A DNA stretch of 64,000 bases from Telopea speciosissima (GCF_018873765.1 NC_057923.1:58336593-58400592); one strand, 5' to 3'; positions 35,633-47,055 are shown, counted from the first letter of the stretch. The notes: generated by a model from the letters alone, not told the origin. A program made the numbers and translations.

Positions 35633-36608
35633 GATTGTTCTCACATCATGCATAATTTTAGTTGGAAAAAAGCTGTGCACAATACCAACTCAAATATGAT
35701 ATTGCAGAAACCAAACCCCCCACCCCCTTCCCCCACATATCACTGCCGTCACTGGTAATGTGAGGGGGTGATATGTTATAAATGCCCCTCCCTATTATAG
35801 GACTCCAAAGGAAGTTACTCCATTCACCTGAAACTGCACTCAGGCAGTGTAGGAACCCTCTCCCAATTTAGAAACATAAAGAGGTATAGAAAGTTGAAAA
35901 AAAGTCAAAAATTGAGAAGTGGGCAGTGTTGAATTTGAATGGACAAAGAATCGAGAGCAGCCAGCCATGGCATTATTAATTTCACACGTATTTGGACGGA
36001 GAATTCAAAACAGAGAACCCATATATATATTGATTTGGGCAGAGTTTGGAAATTAAACAAACTATAAACAGACCCGTTCAACAGAATTCTTTATTAAAGA
36101 ACCAATCCCAAGTTGATTCAGTTGAGTTGCCAAATCCAATCCTCTAATACTTGAAACCACGTTTTGGATTAGTTTTATTGCTTCTTGTTATGAATTATAT
36201 AAATATTCCAGGACTTTAAAAAAAAATCGAAATCTCTACATCCATCATCAAACCCAACTTTGTTCTCTGATTTTTTTAACTGCAATTCATTCATCAGTTC
36301 TAAATTCTAATCTCTAACCATGTTCTAGATCGAAAATTTCTTCAGATCCATAAGAATAACAATGAAACCCAAAAACCCAAATAGAGCCTTGGTTGAAGGA
36401 TCAATAAAAGCACATAAATGAATAAAATTGAAGAACTGGTCGATCTATTACTCATAATCTCATCATCATCGATACATCATACATGTAAGTCTATAAAATC
36501 TTAATCAGTATATATATATCACAAATAATTCACAAAATATAAAGGGTAGATAAAAAAAAATGAAGGGTATATAGTATTATCAAAAGTAATCAATTTCCCT
36601 ATCCCCTA

Positions 36609-37535
36609 TCATAGATTCAATTTAGCACTACAGCTCTTCGATACAATGCTCGAATTTACAGATAAACTATTCACCACAATATTGCAGGTAACCTTAACAG
36701 TGAATACCCAAGTCGTCACAGCTCCAATCTTCAACTTTGCAGGAACATTAATGTTCAATACCAAAGGAATCTTCCCTGCATTTTGTTCTGCAATCAAAGT
36801 AGAACTCAAAGTTGATGTCAATGGTACAGTCCCTGTCATTGTGACAACAAAATTAGTCACGTTCTGTGTTGGCTGATAAAACACTGGAACAGATCCATTG
36901 CTGAGCTTCACATTAGAGTGATAAATCGTCACAGAACTATCTGGCTCATAATAGATTCCGATCTTTGTGTTAGGGTTATCAGCTGAGACTGTGGCATCGA
37001 ATTCAGTGGAGAGGCTCTGGGAAGTCGCCAGTTGGGTCATATTGAAGCCTTTGATGGAGAGTTTATCGACAGAATAGCTTGGGGTTTGCGGCTTGACAAC
37101 AAAGTAGAAGACAAGGGCGGCAACACCGAGGAGAATGGCAAGGATTAAGATGAATCCGAAGAAGCAGCAGAAGCATCGGCAACAACAACCACCGCAGCGG
37201 CGAGGTTTGCGGATACTGTAATTTTCGTAACGAACGGCGGCGCGTGGTGATGGTACTTTGTAGATTTGATCTTTAGGTAGCTGAACGACATAGGTTCCTG
37301 GTGGTGGTGGGGGTTTCTCGAGCATTGGACGAGTAGCGCTGCTTGCAGGGGTTTCTGGTAAGGATGGTGATCTTAGGTTTGGGTCAGGGTTCTCTTCATC
37401 GGTAGTTGAGTTTGAGTTTCTATGGTGAACTCTGACTGCCATTGTTTCTGGTAAGTATGGTGATCTTAGGTTTGGGTCAGGGTTCTCTTCATCGGTAGTT
37501 GAGTTTGAGTTTCTAGGGTGAACTCTGTCTGCCAT
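36609..37535 (-). CDS. NDR1/HIN1-like (NHL) protein, LEA_2 domain
   Basis: Intact 308-codon frame. Residues 1-62 are two near-identical 31-residue units (..NSNSTTDEENPDPNLRSP..LPET), followed by a proline-rich stretch (EKPPPPPGTY). A basic and cysteine-rich juxtamembrane motif lies at about 111-124 (RRCGGCCCRCFCC) and one membrane segment at about 123-147. A lumenal/apoplastic LEA_2 domain spans about 185-290, with DNPNTKIGIYYEP and VFYQPTQNVT and many N-glycosylation sequons. NHL proteins are plasma-membrane type II or GPI-linked proteins linked to pathogen and abiotic stress responses. The first Met lies in repeat unit 1; Met32 opens unit 2 and was probably the ancestral start. The stop is followed by AT-rich 3' sequence. 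Confidence 0.92.
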   Translation of the reverse strand: MADRVHPRNSNSTTDEENPDPNLRSPYLPETMAVRVHHRNSNSTTDEENPDPNLRSPSLPETPASSATRPMLEKPPPPPGTYVVQLPKDQIYKVPSPRAAVRYENYSIRKPRRCGGCCCRCFCCFFGFILILAILLGVAALVFYFVVKPQTPSYSVDKLSIKGFNMTQLATSQSLSTEFDATVSADNPNTKIGIYYEPDSSVTIYHSNVKLSNGSVPVFYQPTQNVTNFVVTMTGTVPLTSTLSSTLIAEQNAGKIPLVLNINVPAKLKIGAVTTWVFTVKVTCNIVVNSLSVNSSIVSKSCSAKLNL

Positions 37536-37557
37536 TGTTGGAAATCTGAGATTTCAC

Positions 37558-37661
37558 CTGTTCAGAAAAGATATCGGACCAAAAAAATCAGCTTTTGAAT
37601 AAACTAAGAAAATCAGAAATGGACTAAATGGAACCCTAATTTCTAGAATGAATGAACGAAC
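37558..37661 (-). other. Intron in the 5' UTR of the NHL gene
   Basis: Donor CGATTTCAG|GTTCGTT (exon ends 37662) and acceptor TTTTCTGAACAG|GTGAAATC (exon resumes 37557), 104 bp, lying 22 bp upstream of the ATG. Read from sequence; no transcript evidence. Confidence 0.5.
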
Positions 37662-38135
37662 CTGAAATCGGAAAAGACTTTGTTCTCTGCACCTGCTCTC
37701 TCTGGTAAGACAGAAATGGGAGAAAACAAAGAAGTGAAAGGAAGAGAGATTGGTGAGGTCTCCCTCACAGCTTTGGGTTTTCCTTTGGGAGAGATTTGCA
37801 GAGTTCGCGAGAAGGAGTCGTTGACGGAGTGAAGAAGAAGAGGTGGGCAAGTTTGTACTAAATAATTCGTATTTATAGTTTCAATTTTGGGGTTACCGAG
37901 TAGTCTTGTAGAAGATAACTCTGACATTATTTCAATTCACACACACACGCTTTACCATTAAAAAAAAATTCACACGGCTAGAGCGAACGGGTCAAGAACC
38001 TTCTTCGTAACGCTTGCTTGCATAAGCGATTATGACCGTTGTTTCCTTTTTTATATGAAATGAGACTCAGACATGGATTTAGGTTTACCAAAAAAACGCC
38101 AATGGATTTAGGTATCAATATCATGTAGGTGGATA

Positions 38136-38380
38136 CATGGTTCTAAGACTTTTAGTGTACGCTATTGGATCGGGTATCGGTCACTTGCAAAATTGATATG
38201 ATATCGATACGATATCAGAATAGATCGATTGTATCAAACAAAATTACCCTTCAATCTCCTTAAAAATGAGTTTTCTAACCATTTTACCCATTTGTCCGCA
38301 TTGTGTCATGATATAGTATTGGGATCGACTACATGCAAACCCATTACATATCGCCCGATACTAGTATCGGTTGATACAGG
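38136..38380. repeat. MITE of the 'CATGGTT..GGTATCGG' family, copy 3
   Basis: Starts CATGGTTCTAAGACTTTTAG and contains GGGTATCGGTCACTTGCAAA and ACCATTTTACCCATTTGTCC as in copies 1 and 4. The right end is lost near the following SINE. Confidence 0.55.
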
Positions 38381-38407
38381 CAAAAAATGTTGTTTTTCTT
38401 ATATACC

Positions 38408-38552
38408 CTTGTGTTTTTTTTTTTTTTCATAAATTGGAGAGCTTTCATAGGGGGATAGGGAATGGGGATAGACCCCAATGTGGTTTGAATTCATGACCTC
38501 TTATTTGAGGAGTTGGCTTTTTGCCAACTAAGCTGACTCCTTGGGATTATTT
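38408..38552 (-). mobile_element. tRNA-derived SINE
   Basis: On the minus strand it begins with GGAGTCAGCTTAGTTGGCAA (A-box), then has GAGGTCATGAATTCAAACC (B-box, degenerate TTCAAACC), and ends in a poly-A (T-run 38408-38425 on plus). Box order, spacing and the A-tail define a SINE of about 145 bp. The head resembles those of Au-type plant SINEs. Confidence 0.65.
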
Positions 38553-38924
38553 TTGTCTTTCTAATATAACACATTTACAATTTCTCAATTCACCACCTTG
38601 ATGATCTGGTTACTGATTATGATCTTTTAAAACCCTAATAATAGGGATGTATATCAATATCAATACATAAGAGGAGTATTTTATTGAAATAGACTTTGAA
38701 AATTTTTAACATAATAAGTAATCCAAATCATGACTTGTTTTTTATCCACCGATGTCAGAATAGCTACATCAAATTTGTATTCAAATGTTAATTTATTAAA
38801 TACCATATGAAAAATCTTTGGTTGTCACCAGCATATATTTCGTTCTCAGCTTAAATATTTTTTAAATTTGTTATGCCCGGTTGGTGAAAGGCTGTAGCCT
38901 GAAGTGTAAAGAAATAACTAATAA

Positions 38925-39085
38925 TAAGGGAGAAAGAACGCCACCCGATCGCGCAGCACGGCTTGTGTCTACGCACAGATACAATTGCATGGGAAATGAT
39001 CAATGCACACCCTAAAAAGACGGAAAAAACCAGGGGTGCGCTGGTCATTTCACACACGACCGTGTGGGGTTCCTTTTCCCTAATA
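38925..39085. repeat. Foldback repeat family member
   Basis: Left end GGGAGAAAGAACGCCACCCG and right end (reverse) AGGGAAAAGGAACCCCACAC are inverted. The centre has GCACGGCTTGTGTCTACGCA. Confidence 0.5.
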
Positions 39086-39301
39086 ATAAATCAGATTGGA
39101 GAAAGAGTACATTGTACTCCCGGTAACAGTTCATTGTATGTTGATGAGAGGGAATGTGCAATAGGGCTTAACGAACCCTTGGATTGGAACATGGTATTAA
39201 TTTCATAATATAAGATTCCAATCAGATGGATAATAGATATTCTCAAAAAGAAACAAAACAGTTCCTTGATCCTCCTTTATTGACGTTTGATTATGATCCT
39301 A

Positions 39302-39553
39302 CCATGGTTGTAGTGCACGGTATCGGAATGGTTATCGGCAACATGGAAAACCGAACGATACTGATACAGTATCGGCCTAGATCGGCTGTATCGAACAAAA
39401 TTACCCTTTTATTTCCTCAAAAATGAGTTTTCAGACCATTTTATCCCTTGTCCGTACCATGCTACTAATACGTTATCAGCACGATAACGATATCGACAAC
39501 TAGCAAAATTGATACGTATACGTGCGATACGGGACCGATCCTTAGGACCATGG
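39302..39553. repeat. MITE of the 'CATGGTT..GGTATCGG' family, copy 4
   Basis: Near full length: CCATGGTTGTAGTGCACGGT at the left and ATCCTTAGGACCATGG at the right, with the same internal order as copy 1 (ACATGGAAAACC.., AAAATTACCC.., CCATTTTATCCCTTGTCCG). Confidence 0.65.
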
Positions 39554-39659
39554 ATCCTATAGAGTATGGTATATACTAACATGAATCATGAGTCCATGAC
39601 TATTCTTCTAATAAAAGAGAAAAATTAAAATCAATTAAAAAAGACATGAGAATTTAAAT

Positions 39660-39806
39660 GTAGGGGCACTGTTCTCTGTGCCGCAACGCAGCTTGTGCCC
39701 AAGCACATGAGGGTGAGCACAATGACCATCTTACCCCTTTGCACAGGCTGCCTATGTGTCTGGGCGTAGGCTGCAGTGCGGCAGAGAGAACATTCTCCCA
39801 TAAATA
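39660..39806. repeat. Foldback MITE, well preserved
   Basis: The left arm GCACTGTTCTCTGTGCCGCA (continuing to GCCCAAGCACATGAGGG) is complementary to the right arm, whose reverse reads GGGAGAATGTTCTCTCTGCC and on to GCCCAGACACATAGG. About 145 bp, no coding capacity. This is the best small copy of the family seen at roughly ten places in the window. Confidence 0.6.
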
Positions 39807-39999
39807 TAAAATTGAAATTTTTTTATAAAAAAAAATGTCTGGTAACAGGTAACGTAGCATGCAGATTGCCGTCTGTCGTATGTTCTAAATTAGAATGTGG
39901 GTCCCACTTTTTTAAAAAAAATAAAAAATGTTAGAATCAGCTGTTGTGTGTTGGACACTTTTGGCCCTGGAAAGCTTTATTTTCAAATTTGGGGTTGAG

Positions 40000-40330
40000 G
40001 GTTTGGGAGACTTATGAGTGGGGGTTCACGTGTGGGACCCACGCGGCCCGCCAAAGGTTGCCAAAGCGTGAAGGCACGCCACAATCTATGCGCCCTAGTG
40101 GGCGAGAATCAGTTGGTCCCAACTCCCAAATACCCCGCCGGGAGGTGGCGGCCCCAAGACCAGGTGGAGACAGACCAGAGAGAGAGAGAGAGAGGCAGGC
40201 GTGAGTGGACGCTTAAAAATCTGTGCTTGTTTATTATTCGATTGTTGGGAATGTAATTATTTAAGGCGGAGGAAGCGGAGGAAGCGGAGGAGTGAGGAAC
40301 CGTGTGGGGCTTAGAAGAGGATTCGATCGT
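40000..40330. other. GC-rich island with GA microsatellite and 9-bp tandem repeat
   Basis: Surrounded by AT-rich DNA. It contains CpG-rich sequence (CACGCGGCCCGCC), a GA tract (40176-40194) and three GGAAGCGGA-type 9-bp units (about 40265-40292). It looks like a promoter/leader region or the remnant of one. No reading frame in or after it is recognisable on either strand. Confidence 0.3.
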
Positions 40331-40489
40331 TTTCCGAAACCGCGTACACTTCCTTCAGTCCCTTTCATTTCCCATCTCAATAAGGAAGATAAAACCATTA
40401 TTTTATTAATACTTTTTTTGGGAAGTGGATTGGTTTAAGGCTACTTATTACTATAGCAGGGAGTCCAGGGTGGCAAAGGTTTTCCCCCA

Positions 40490-40690
40490 TCCCTTGTATA
40501 GAAACTACAAGGCGTATCATCCGATATATATCGGTATCAGCAGTGATCAATATCGATACAGCACTAATACGGTCAAAAAAATCCAACACAACTGATCTGT
40601 ATCGATATCGGTATTCATATCAGCGATGACTAATACCGATGTTGATATCGTGAACTAAAACCTCTATTGATATCAATATCAATGATGACT
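40490..40690. repeat. Degraded MITE of the 'TATCGATAC' type
   Basis: A dense run of ATATCGGTATCAG, ATCAATATCGATAC and ACTAATACCGATGTTGATATC words, with a short internal duplication (GATGTTGATATCGTGAACTA at about 40640 and a variant at about 40700). Possibly copy 5 of the 'CATGGTT' family. Confidence 0.35.
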
Positions 40691-41187
40691 AATATTGATG
40701 TTGATATCATGAACTAAAACCTCTCTCTTTCTTTTTCTCATACACACATTTCTTAAGGTCTATTGAATGGTGCATATTTTCTATCTCACAAATTTTCCTA
40801 TAAATTGGGTAGCAAGAATTTTCGTATTGCCTATAATCATATCGGAGGCACCGAAATGGAATCTCCCTGATGATTAAAAGGGGTTTTGAAAAATACCTTA
40901 AGAGGTATTTAACAACCCATAAAGGAAGAGGGATATTCCATTCCGGTGCCTACGATTACGAGCAGTTGGAAAATTCTTGTTACCCGATTTACTGAAAAAA
41001 TGTTTTCATCCTTATAGATATTGGCCAGCTATGTACCTTGTTTCTAGCTAAAAATAGGAAGGATCAAATTTTCATCCTACAATTGGTCATACAAATTCAA
41101 GCTCTATGCATCATTCTTCAATTGGAATATAGAAAAAGGTCTTGCTATTATAACTCCAAAGTAAATGGCCTCCAATTTGGACAATAG

Positions 41188-43079
41188 AAAATGACTTATA
41201 GAAAGAAATAAGCACCAAACATGGCCTTAATAGTCAACAACCTGTTAGCTGTTATAAGATAATAATCATGAGTTCATGACTGTCAAAAGGTATAATGCCA
41301 TAAGCATAATATAATTAACCTTATCACTACACATAAACTAAACTGATTATTCAAACATGAGACTAACTTTCTTCTCATTCTTCTTCTTTTTCTTTCCGGT
41401 GCAGTGATTGTTAAGGAAAGGATTTGACGTGGCATGTCGTCATTGGTACATGTATTCTTACTTTAGAGATAATGACCCTAATTGGTGACATTCACTATTT
41501 ATTGTTGTTTAACATGGTACCTTCTTGGTTCTTACTCATATATACCTAGAATGACATTATATCGACCTAATTGCATTGCAATATCTCATCCTATGGTATT
41601 TTTTTTATGGGGGAGTGTTCTCTGCGAGGGAGCATGGCCACTGCGCATGCACGAGGGAATTTTGCCCTCTCCCTCCCACTGTGTTTGGGCGTGGAGAAAT
41701 TTTTTTCTTTTTTAATTGACACGTTATTATTGTCATATCACAAGGTATCTATTGTGCCACGTGGATAAATGATGCATCCATTCCTGACCATTGGATAAAG
41801 AGGACATGGTCTAGGTTAACCACGTGTCAAATTTCAAAGTCCAGTCCAATTAAATACCCTCTTGTATTGGCATGCATCTCATTTATGTTCATGCATGTAT
41901 ACCAGTGCTCCAGATATTATTGTGGACTCTCCAAACTCTAAGCAAGAATAGATGGTTTAGACTAACAGAACGTAAAAATGGATGACTCAAATTTATCTTG
42001 TGATTTTTTAAAACTGTCATATTCTGATATTACATGGATAACTACTCTATTTGACTATTTCATTCTTTTTTTAAGGAACTTTTTATGTCATGAGACTCAA
42101 TTAAATAATGGGAGCTGGGGTGACTAATCCTTGATCCCCTTAATATTTTTCTCCAATGTGAAAATGCAGACTTTATGAGATACCAAAGTAAAGAATTAGT
42201 CTTTAAACTTAATTATCAATGATCAGGTTAACATGTGGAAATTATTAAGGTCACTATTTCTTACAATGTGATGCCTAAAGATTTATTTTTTTACACATTT
42301 TTCTCCAATTTAATCAAGCTTCTAAGTGACATGATTCATGTTAGAGCTAGTTTCAATTATGGATACAACATCAAAGCAATATTCATGCATTCAAAATTTG
42401 ACAAATTAGCCATTAGTGAATATATAAATGAGATTAGTTGAGATGTAATTATTCATGTATTCAAAATTCTTTGTGGCATACATAGGAAAAAGGTATCCTA
42501 ATCAGTTTAAGATAGCAAACCTTGTAACACATACCAAGAAATTTTTTGGCTTTTTTCTTACTCCATTTGGTTGCAAATGAGGACTATGATGTGAAATACC
42601 ATTTTATTGATAGAAGATAATATTATAATATTTTTAGTAGTGTTTACTTAGTGCATTTTCAATATAGCGTGTTGATTTTAGTTCACTTTTAGCTATTTGA
42701 GGGTGCGTCTTTTTAATTATGTGGAATCTTACTATGTTATGAATATTTTGGGTTTTTTAAATGGGAAAGGTTGGCATTGTTCACCCGAGTTGGTGGACTT
42801 TATAAGATTCAAAATTATCACGCGATAAGAAATGATGGACATGGATAGAGGCAGACCCAAGATTTTTCTCTAAGTGGGGCACATAAACTAATAACATGTA
42901 CATACAACTAAAATAAATGAAAATGATTAGTAAGTGGGAGGGGAGACTATGTTTATTTCATGAGAATATAGAAAAAATCTTGATGTAACCAAAGTTGATT
43001 AAAAAGAAATTGTAACCTTATTTTTTGACCTTTCAATAATATACACTTGTTTTTTTATGGGATGGAAAATTAAATATTA
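41188..43079. repeat. Left copy of a 1.9-kb direct duplication
   Basis: From AAATAAGCACCAAACATGGC to the TAAATATTA at 43071-43079 this runs co-linear with 45145-47017, with scattered substitutions and small indels. After the Pack-MULE it continues for about 30 bp (44645-44673) before homology ends. No gene is recognised in the unit; it carries a foldback repeat at 41600-41705. Confidence 0.85.
41600..41705. repeat. Foldback repeat family member
   Basis: GGGGGAGTGTTCTCTGCGAG, then GGCCACTGCGCATGCACGAG and CACTGTGTTTGGGCGTGGAG. Its allele in the right duplication copy is at 45540-45680. Confidence 0.45.
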
Positions 43080-44635
43080 GGAAAAATATTATCCCCCTCC
43101 CCTCTAAGTTTCTTTAATATCAACCTAATACCTAAGTTTTGAAAAATGACAATTCCCTCCCCTACTTTATTAAGATTCTATCAACCGTAGCTAATCGTTA
43201 AAAAATATCATTAATTGATGATGTGGACATGTCTAATTTTTCTAAAACCCCAGATTACCCTTAATCTATTTTAATTCCAATTTTTTTTAAATCCCTTTTT
43301 TCGCCTTCTTCTCCTTTCCTTTTTTTTCCTCCATTAGCCGAAAACCCTCTCACCATCCACTATTTGAAAGTCTATTTCAACTGGGAGAGACCCCTGCAGA
43401 TTTCTTTGGAATCGAACACTAATTTTGCGATAGTTTTTCGAAACCTAGAACCAGAATAAGGAACACATATGGGGAAAGGCAAAAGGAGGAGGGTAGTCGG
43501 TTCATTACCTCCATTTTCATTTCCCTCCCAAATCCCATCAATACCTTTCCATATGATGGCCATCTCGGCCATCCAGAAGACAAGGAAGCAGGAGAACTCA
43601 AGAGGGGAGGTGCCCAGCCATGGGAGGGAACGAGCAAAAGAAGCATGCTTAAGGGAGGAGGGTAGGAGGAGGAAGACGGCTTCACCGTCGATCCAGGTTT
43701 CGATGCCAAACCAACCACAGCCAACCAAAGCACGCAGGAGAGTGGGGACATGGGCACCTCTAATCCCGAAAGCAAAGCGGGCGAGCGCTGGAAAAGAGAT
43801 GCCATAGCGAGTCTCAGGGTGCCCTGTGAGGATCAACGGGACTAATAAGATTACGTTGGCGGCGACGACGGTGGCGATGCCCTGCCACCAGGCCATGCCA
43901 AGATCCACAAGGCTGCCGGCTAGATAATAAGTTGGGACTCCCACCACCAGCCCCACCCAGAGGCTGGCCATCTCCAACCCGGAGAAAGTCCTCTGTTCCG
44001 GCGTCATCGGCTTGAGATCGTCATTGGCAAGGCCTGCTGCGTCCCTGTCATAGTAAAGTGAATCTTGGTTTGACGCCATCACTGGAGGAGAGCATCTTCT
44101 TCTTCTACCTCTTCTACTATGGAGTAAGTGCAAGTGGTGGTGTTGATAATGGGTGGCACTGACGGTTAGATTTGTAGTTAAGAAATGATTGGTGAGAATA
44201 GAAGAATTCCTTGGCTGTGATTTGTCTGCAGAGATGGGGGCGAGGTGGGGATGCAGATTGAGACGGAGACGAAGGCAATTCGAAACCATGGTCGAGATTG
44301 CTTTGGCTTTTATCAGTCTTGTTATACCCATGGTTTCAAACAAGAGGAAGAAGACGAGGTATGAGGTTAGGGTTTCTGAAATAAAAGAGGAATCGAACAG
44401 AGCAGGGAATATGAGGAAGAAGATGAAAAAGGGTTTTGGGGTTGAAGAGGGTAAAATTGAAATAAGAGGTTAGAGACGAGGGTATATGCGTCTTTTCATA
44501 TACTACTTTAACAGAGTTAGTGACTTAGGGTAAGGTTGATAGAATCTAAAGTAGAGAAGGGAATTGTCATTTTTTAAAACTTAGTTACTAAGTTGATATT
44601 AAGGAAACTTAAAAGAGAGGGGATGATATTTTCTG
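43080..44635. mobile_element. Pack-MULE (Mutator-like element with captured gene fragment)
   Basis: Terminal inverted repeats of at least 120 bp: the left begins GGAAAAATATTATCCCCCTC and the right, in reverse, begins CAGAAAATATCATCCCCTCT; both continue through AATGACAATTCCCT and AGATTCTATCAACC. They are flanked by perfect 9-bp target duplications TAAATATTA (43071-43079 and 44636-44644), the MULE signature. It contains no transposase, only an NCS1 transporter fragment. Confidence 0.88.
43372..44343 (-). pseudogene. Captured 5' fragment of an NCS1-type nucleobase transporter gene (PLUTO-like)
   Basis: The 323-codon frame has a long Ser/Arg/His-rich N terminus like a plastid transit peptide, then the start of the nucleobase:cation symporter-1 fold: [60 protein letters not shown] and [20 protein letters not shown], then [20 protein letters not shown]. 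Homology stops near residue 265 (WKGIDGI) and the last 55 residues are unrelated. A full transporter has 12 membrane segments and about 500-570 residues; only about four segments are present, so it cannot transport. PLUTO-type parents carry uracil, guanine and adenine into plastids. The frame is fully open, so a truncated protein or regulatory transcript could still be made. Confidence 0.85.
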
Positions 44636-45141
44636 TAAATATTAAGATAAATCATTCATCAAAGCAACCAAGGAAACTTGTACTTTTAGCTGGAATTTAC
44701 ATGCCATGGTACTTAACTTGTACCCTATATATACATATCAATTCTCCTTCTCTTGAATATTTACAGACTTGAACATATTTAAAATCTTAGAAATTTGGAA
44801 AATATATCAAAAACGTTCCCAAGACCAACATCGTTGGTCATCAGTATCAAACCACTTAGCCCAAATGCCAAAATGTATCCATACGTGTAGCTCTTTGAAT
44901 CTCAACGCCATTGCCCCTTCCAATCCTTGCTAGAAGCCTTTGATTTTTATTTCTTGTTACATTTATCTTTTCAGTTATTTAGGGTAAAATCCTGTCATTT
45001 CACGAGTACTCGAATAATGTACAGGATATCATCTGCTTTTTAGAATGACATAACATTAACGGAAAAGGTTGAGCATACCGCTTACATACCACGAGGTAGT
45101 GCATGTTGTGTCTATCTCTCTTTTCCCCCTTTGAAATGACT

Positions 45142-47055
45142 AATAGAAATAAGCACCAAACATGGCCTTAATAGTCAACAACCTGTTGGCTGTTATAAGA
45201 TATTGATCATGAGTTCATGACTATCATAAGGTATAATGCTATAGCATAATATAATTAACCTTATTTCTACCCATAAACTCAACTGATTATTCAAACATGG
45301 GACTAACTTTCTTCTTATTCTTCTTCTTTTTCTTTCCGATGCAGTGATTGTTAAGGAAAGGATTTGACGTGGTGTGTCGTCACTGGTACATGTATTCTTA
45401 CATTAGAGATAGTGACCCTAATTGGTGACTTCACTATTTATTGTTGTTTAACATGGTACCTTCTTGGTTCTTACTCATATATACCTAGAATGACATTACA
45501 ACCACCTAATTGCATTGCAATATCTCATCCTATGGTATTTTTTTAATGGAGGAGTGTTCTCTGTCGGGGAGCGTGGCTACTGTGCATGCACGGGGGTCAA
45601 TGAGAGCATATACAAAAGCATCTAGAGGGAGGGGTGGACATTCCCCCCCCCCCCCACTGTGTTTGGGCGTGGAGAAATTTTCTCCTTTTTAATTGACAAA
45701 GTATTTTTGTCATATCACAATGTATCTATTGTGCCACGTGGATAAATGATGCATCCATTCCTGACAGTTGGACAAAGAGGGCATGGTCTAGGTTAGCTAC
45801 ATGTCAAATTTCAGAGTCTAGTCCAATTAAATACTCTCTTGTATTGGCATGGCATGCATCTCATGAATGTTCATGCATGTATACCAGTGCTCCAGATATT
45901 ATTGTGCACTCTCCAAACTCTAAGCAAGAATAAATGGTTTAGACTAAAAAATCGTAAAAATGGATGACTCAAATTTATCTTGTGATTTTTTAAAACGTCA
46001 CATTCTAGTATTATGTAGATAACTACTCTATTTGACTATTTCATTCTTCTTTTAAGGAACCTTTTATGTCATGAGACTCAATTAAATAATGGGAGCTCAG
46101 GTGACTAATCCTTGATCCCCTTAATATTTTTTTTTCCTTTTAACAAATGGAAAAATACTCCAATGTGAAAATGCAGACTTTATGAGATACCAAAGTAAAG
46201 AATTAGTCTTTAAACTTATCAATGATCTGATTAACATGTGGAAATTATTGAGGCCACTATTTCTTTCAATGTGATGCCTAAAGATTTATTTTTTTACACA
46301 TTTTTCTCCAATTAAATCAAGCTTCTAAGTGACATGATTCATGTTAGAGCTAGTTTCAATTATGGATACAACATCAAAGCAATATTCATGCACACAAAAT
46401 TTGACAAATTAGCACATAGTGAATATATAAATGAGATTAGTTGAGATGTAATTATTCATACCAAGAAATCTTTTGGCTTCACTTACCCCAAATTTTTTTC
46501 TTACTCCATTTGGTTGCAAATGAAGACTATGATGTGGAATACCATTTCATTGATAGAAGATAATATTATAATCTTTTCAATAGTGTTTACTTGGTGCATT
46601 TTCAATATAGCGTGTTGATTTTAGTTCACTTTTAGTTATTTGAGTGTGCTTCTTTTTAATTAAATGGAATCTTACTATGTTATGAATATTTTGGGTTTTT
46701 TAAATGGAGAAGGTTGGCATTGTTCACCCGAGTTGGTGTACTTTATAAGGTTCAAAATTATCACACGACAAGAAATGATGGACATGGATAGAGACGGACC
46801 CAAGATTTTTCTCTGGGTGGAGCACATAAACTAATAACATGTACATACAACTAAAATAAATCAAAATATGAGAGGGGGCGAAGGCTATGTTTGTTTCATG
46901 AGAACATATGAAAAATCTTGTTGTAACCAAAGTTGATAAAAAAGGAGTTAGTAACCTTACTTTTTGACCTTTCAATAGTATACACTTGTTTTTTATGGAA
47001 TAGAAAATTAAATATTAAGATAAATCATTCATCAAAACATCTAAGGCAACTTGAA
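45142..47055. repeat. Right copy of the 1.9-kb direct duplication, with empty MULE site
   Basis: Co-linear with 41188-44673 minus the MULE. The uninterrupted string AAATTAAATATTAAGATAAATC at about 47006-47028 is the pre-insertion allele of the site filled in the left copy. It differs from the left copy by an expanded foldback repeat (45540-45680, with a C-run) and a 30-bp insertion near 46130. Confidence 0.85.

Noticed and set aside
38480-38552. tRNA-like A and B boxes considered as a tRNA gene
   Set aside because: No foldable acceptor stem is visible and an A-tail follows; fits a SINE head better. The same applies to 5580-5640.
43469-43807. Plus-strand 112-codon frame
   Set aside because: Antisense shadow of the captured NCS1 fragment.
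43372-44343. NCS1 frame considered as a genuine transporter gene
   Set aside because: It is enclosed by MULE TIRs and 9-bp TSDs, loses homology after about four membrane segments, and the sister duplication has an empty site.
44189-44473. Plus-strand 94-codon frame ending in the MULE TIR
   Set aside because: Overlaps the captured transit-peptide region in antisense and the TIR; no domain.
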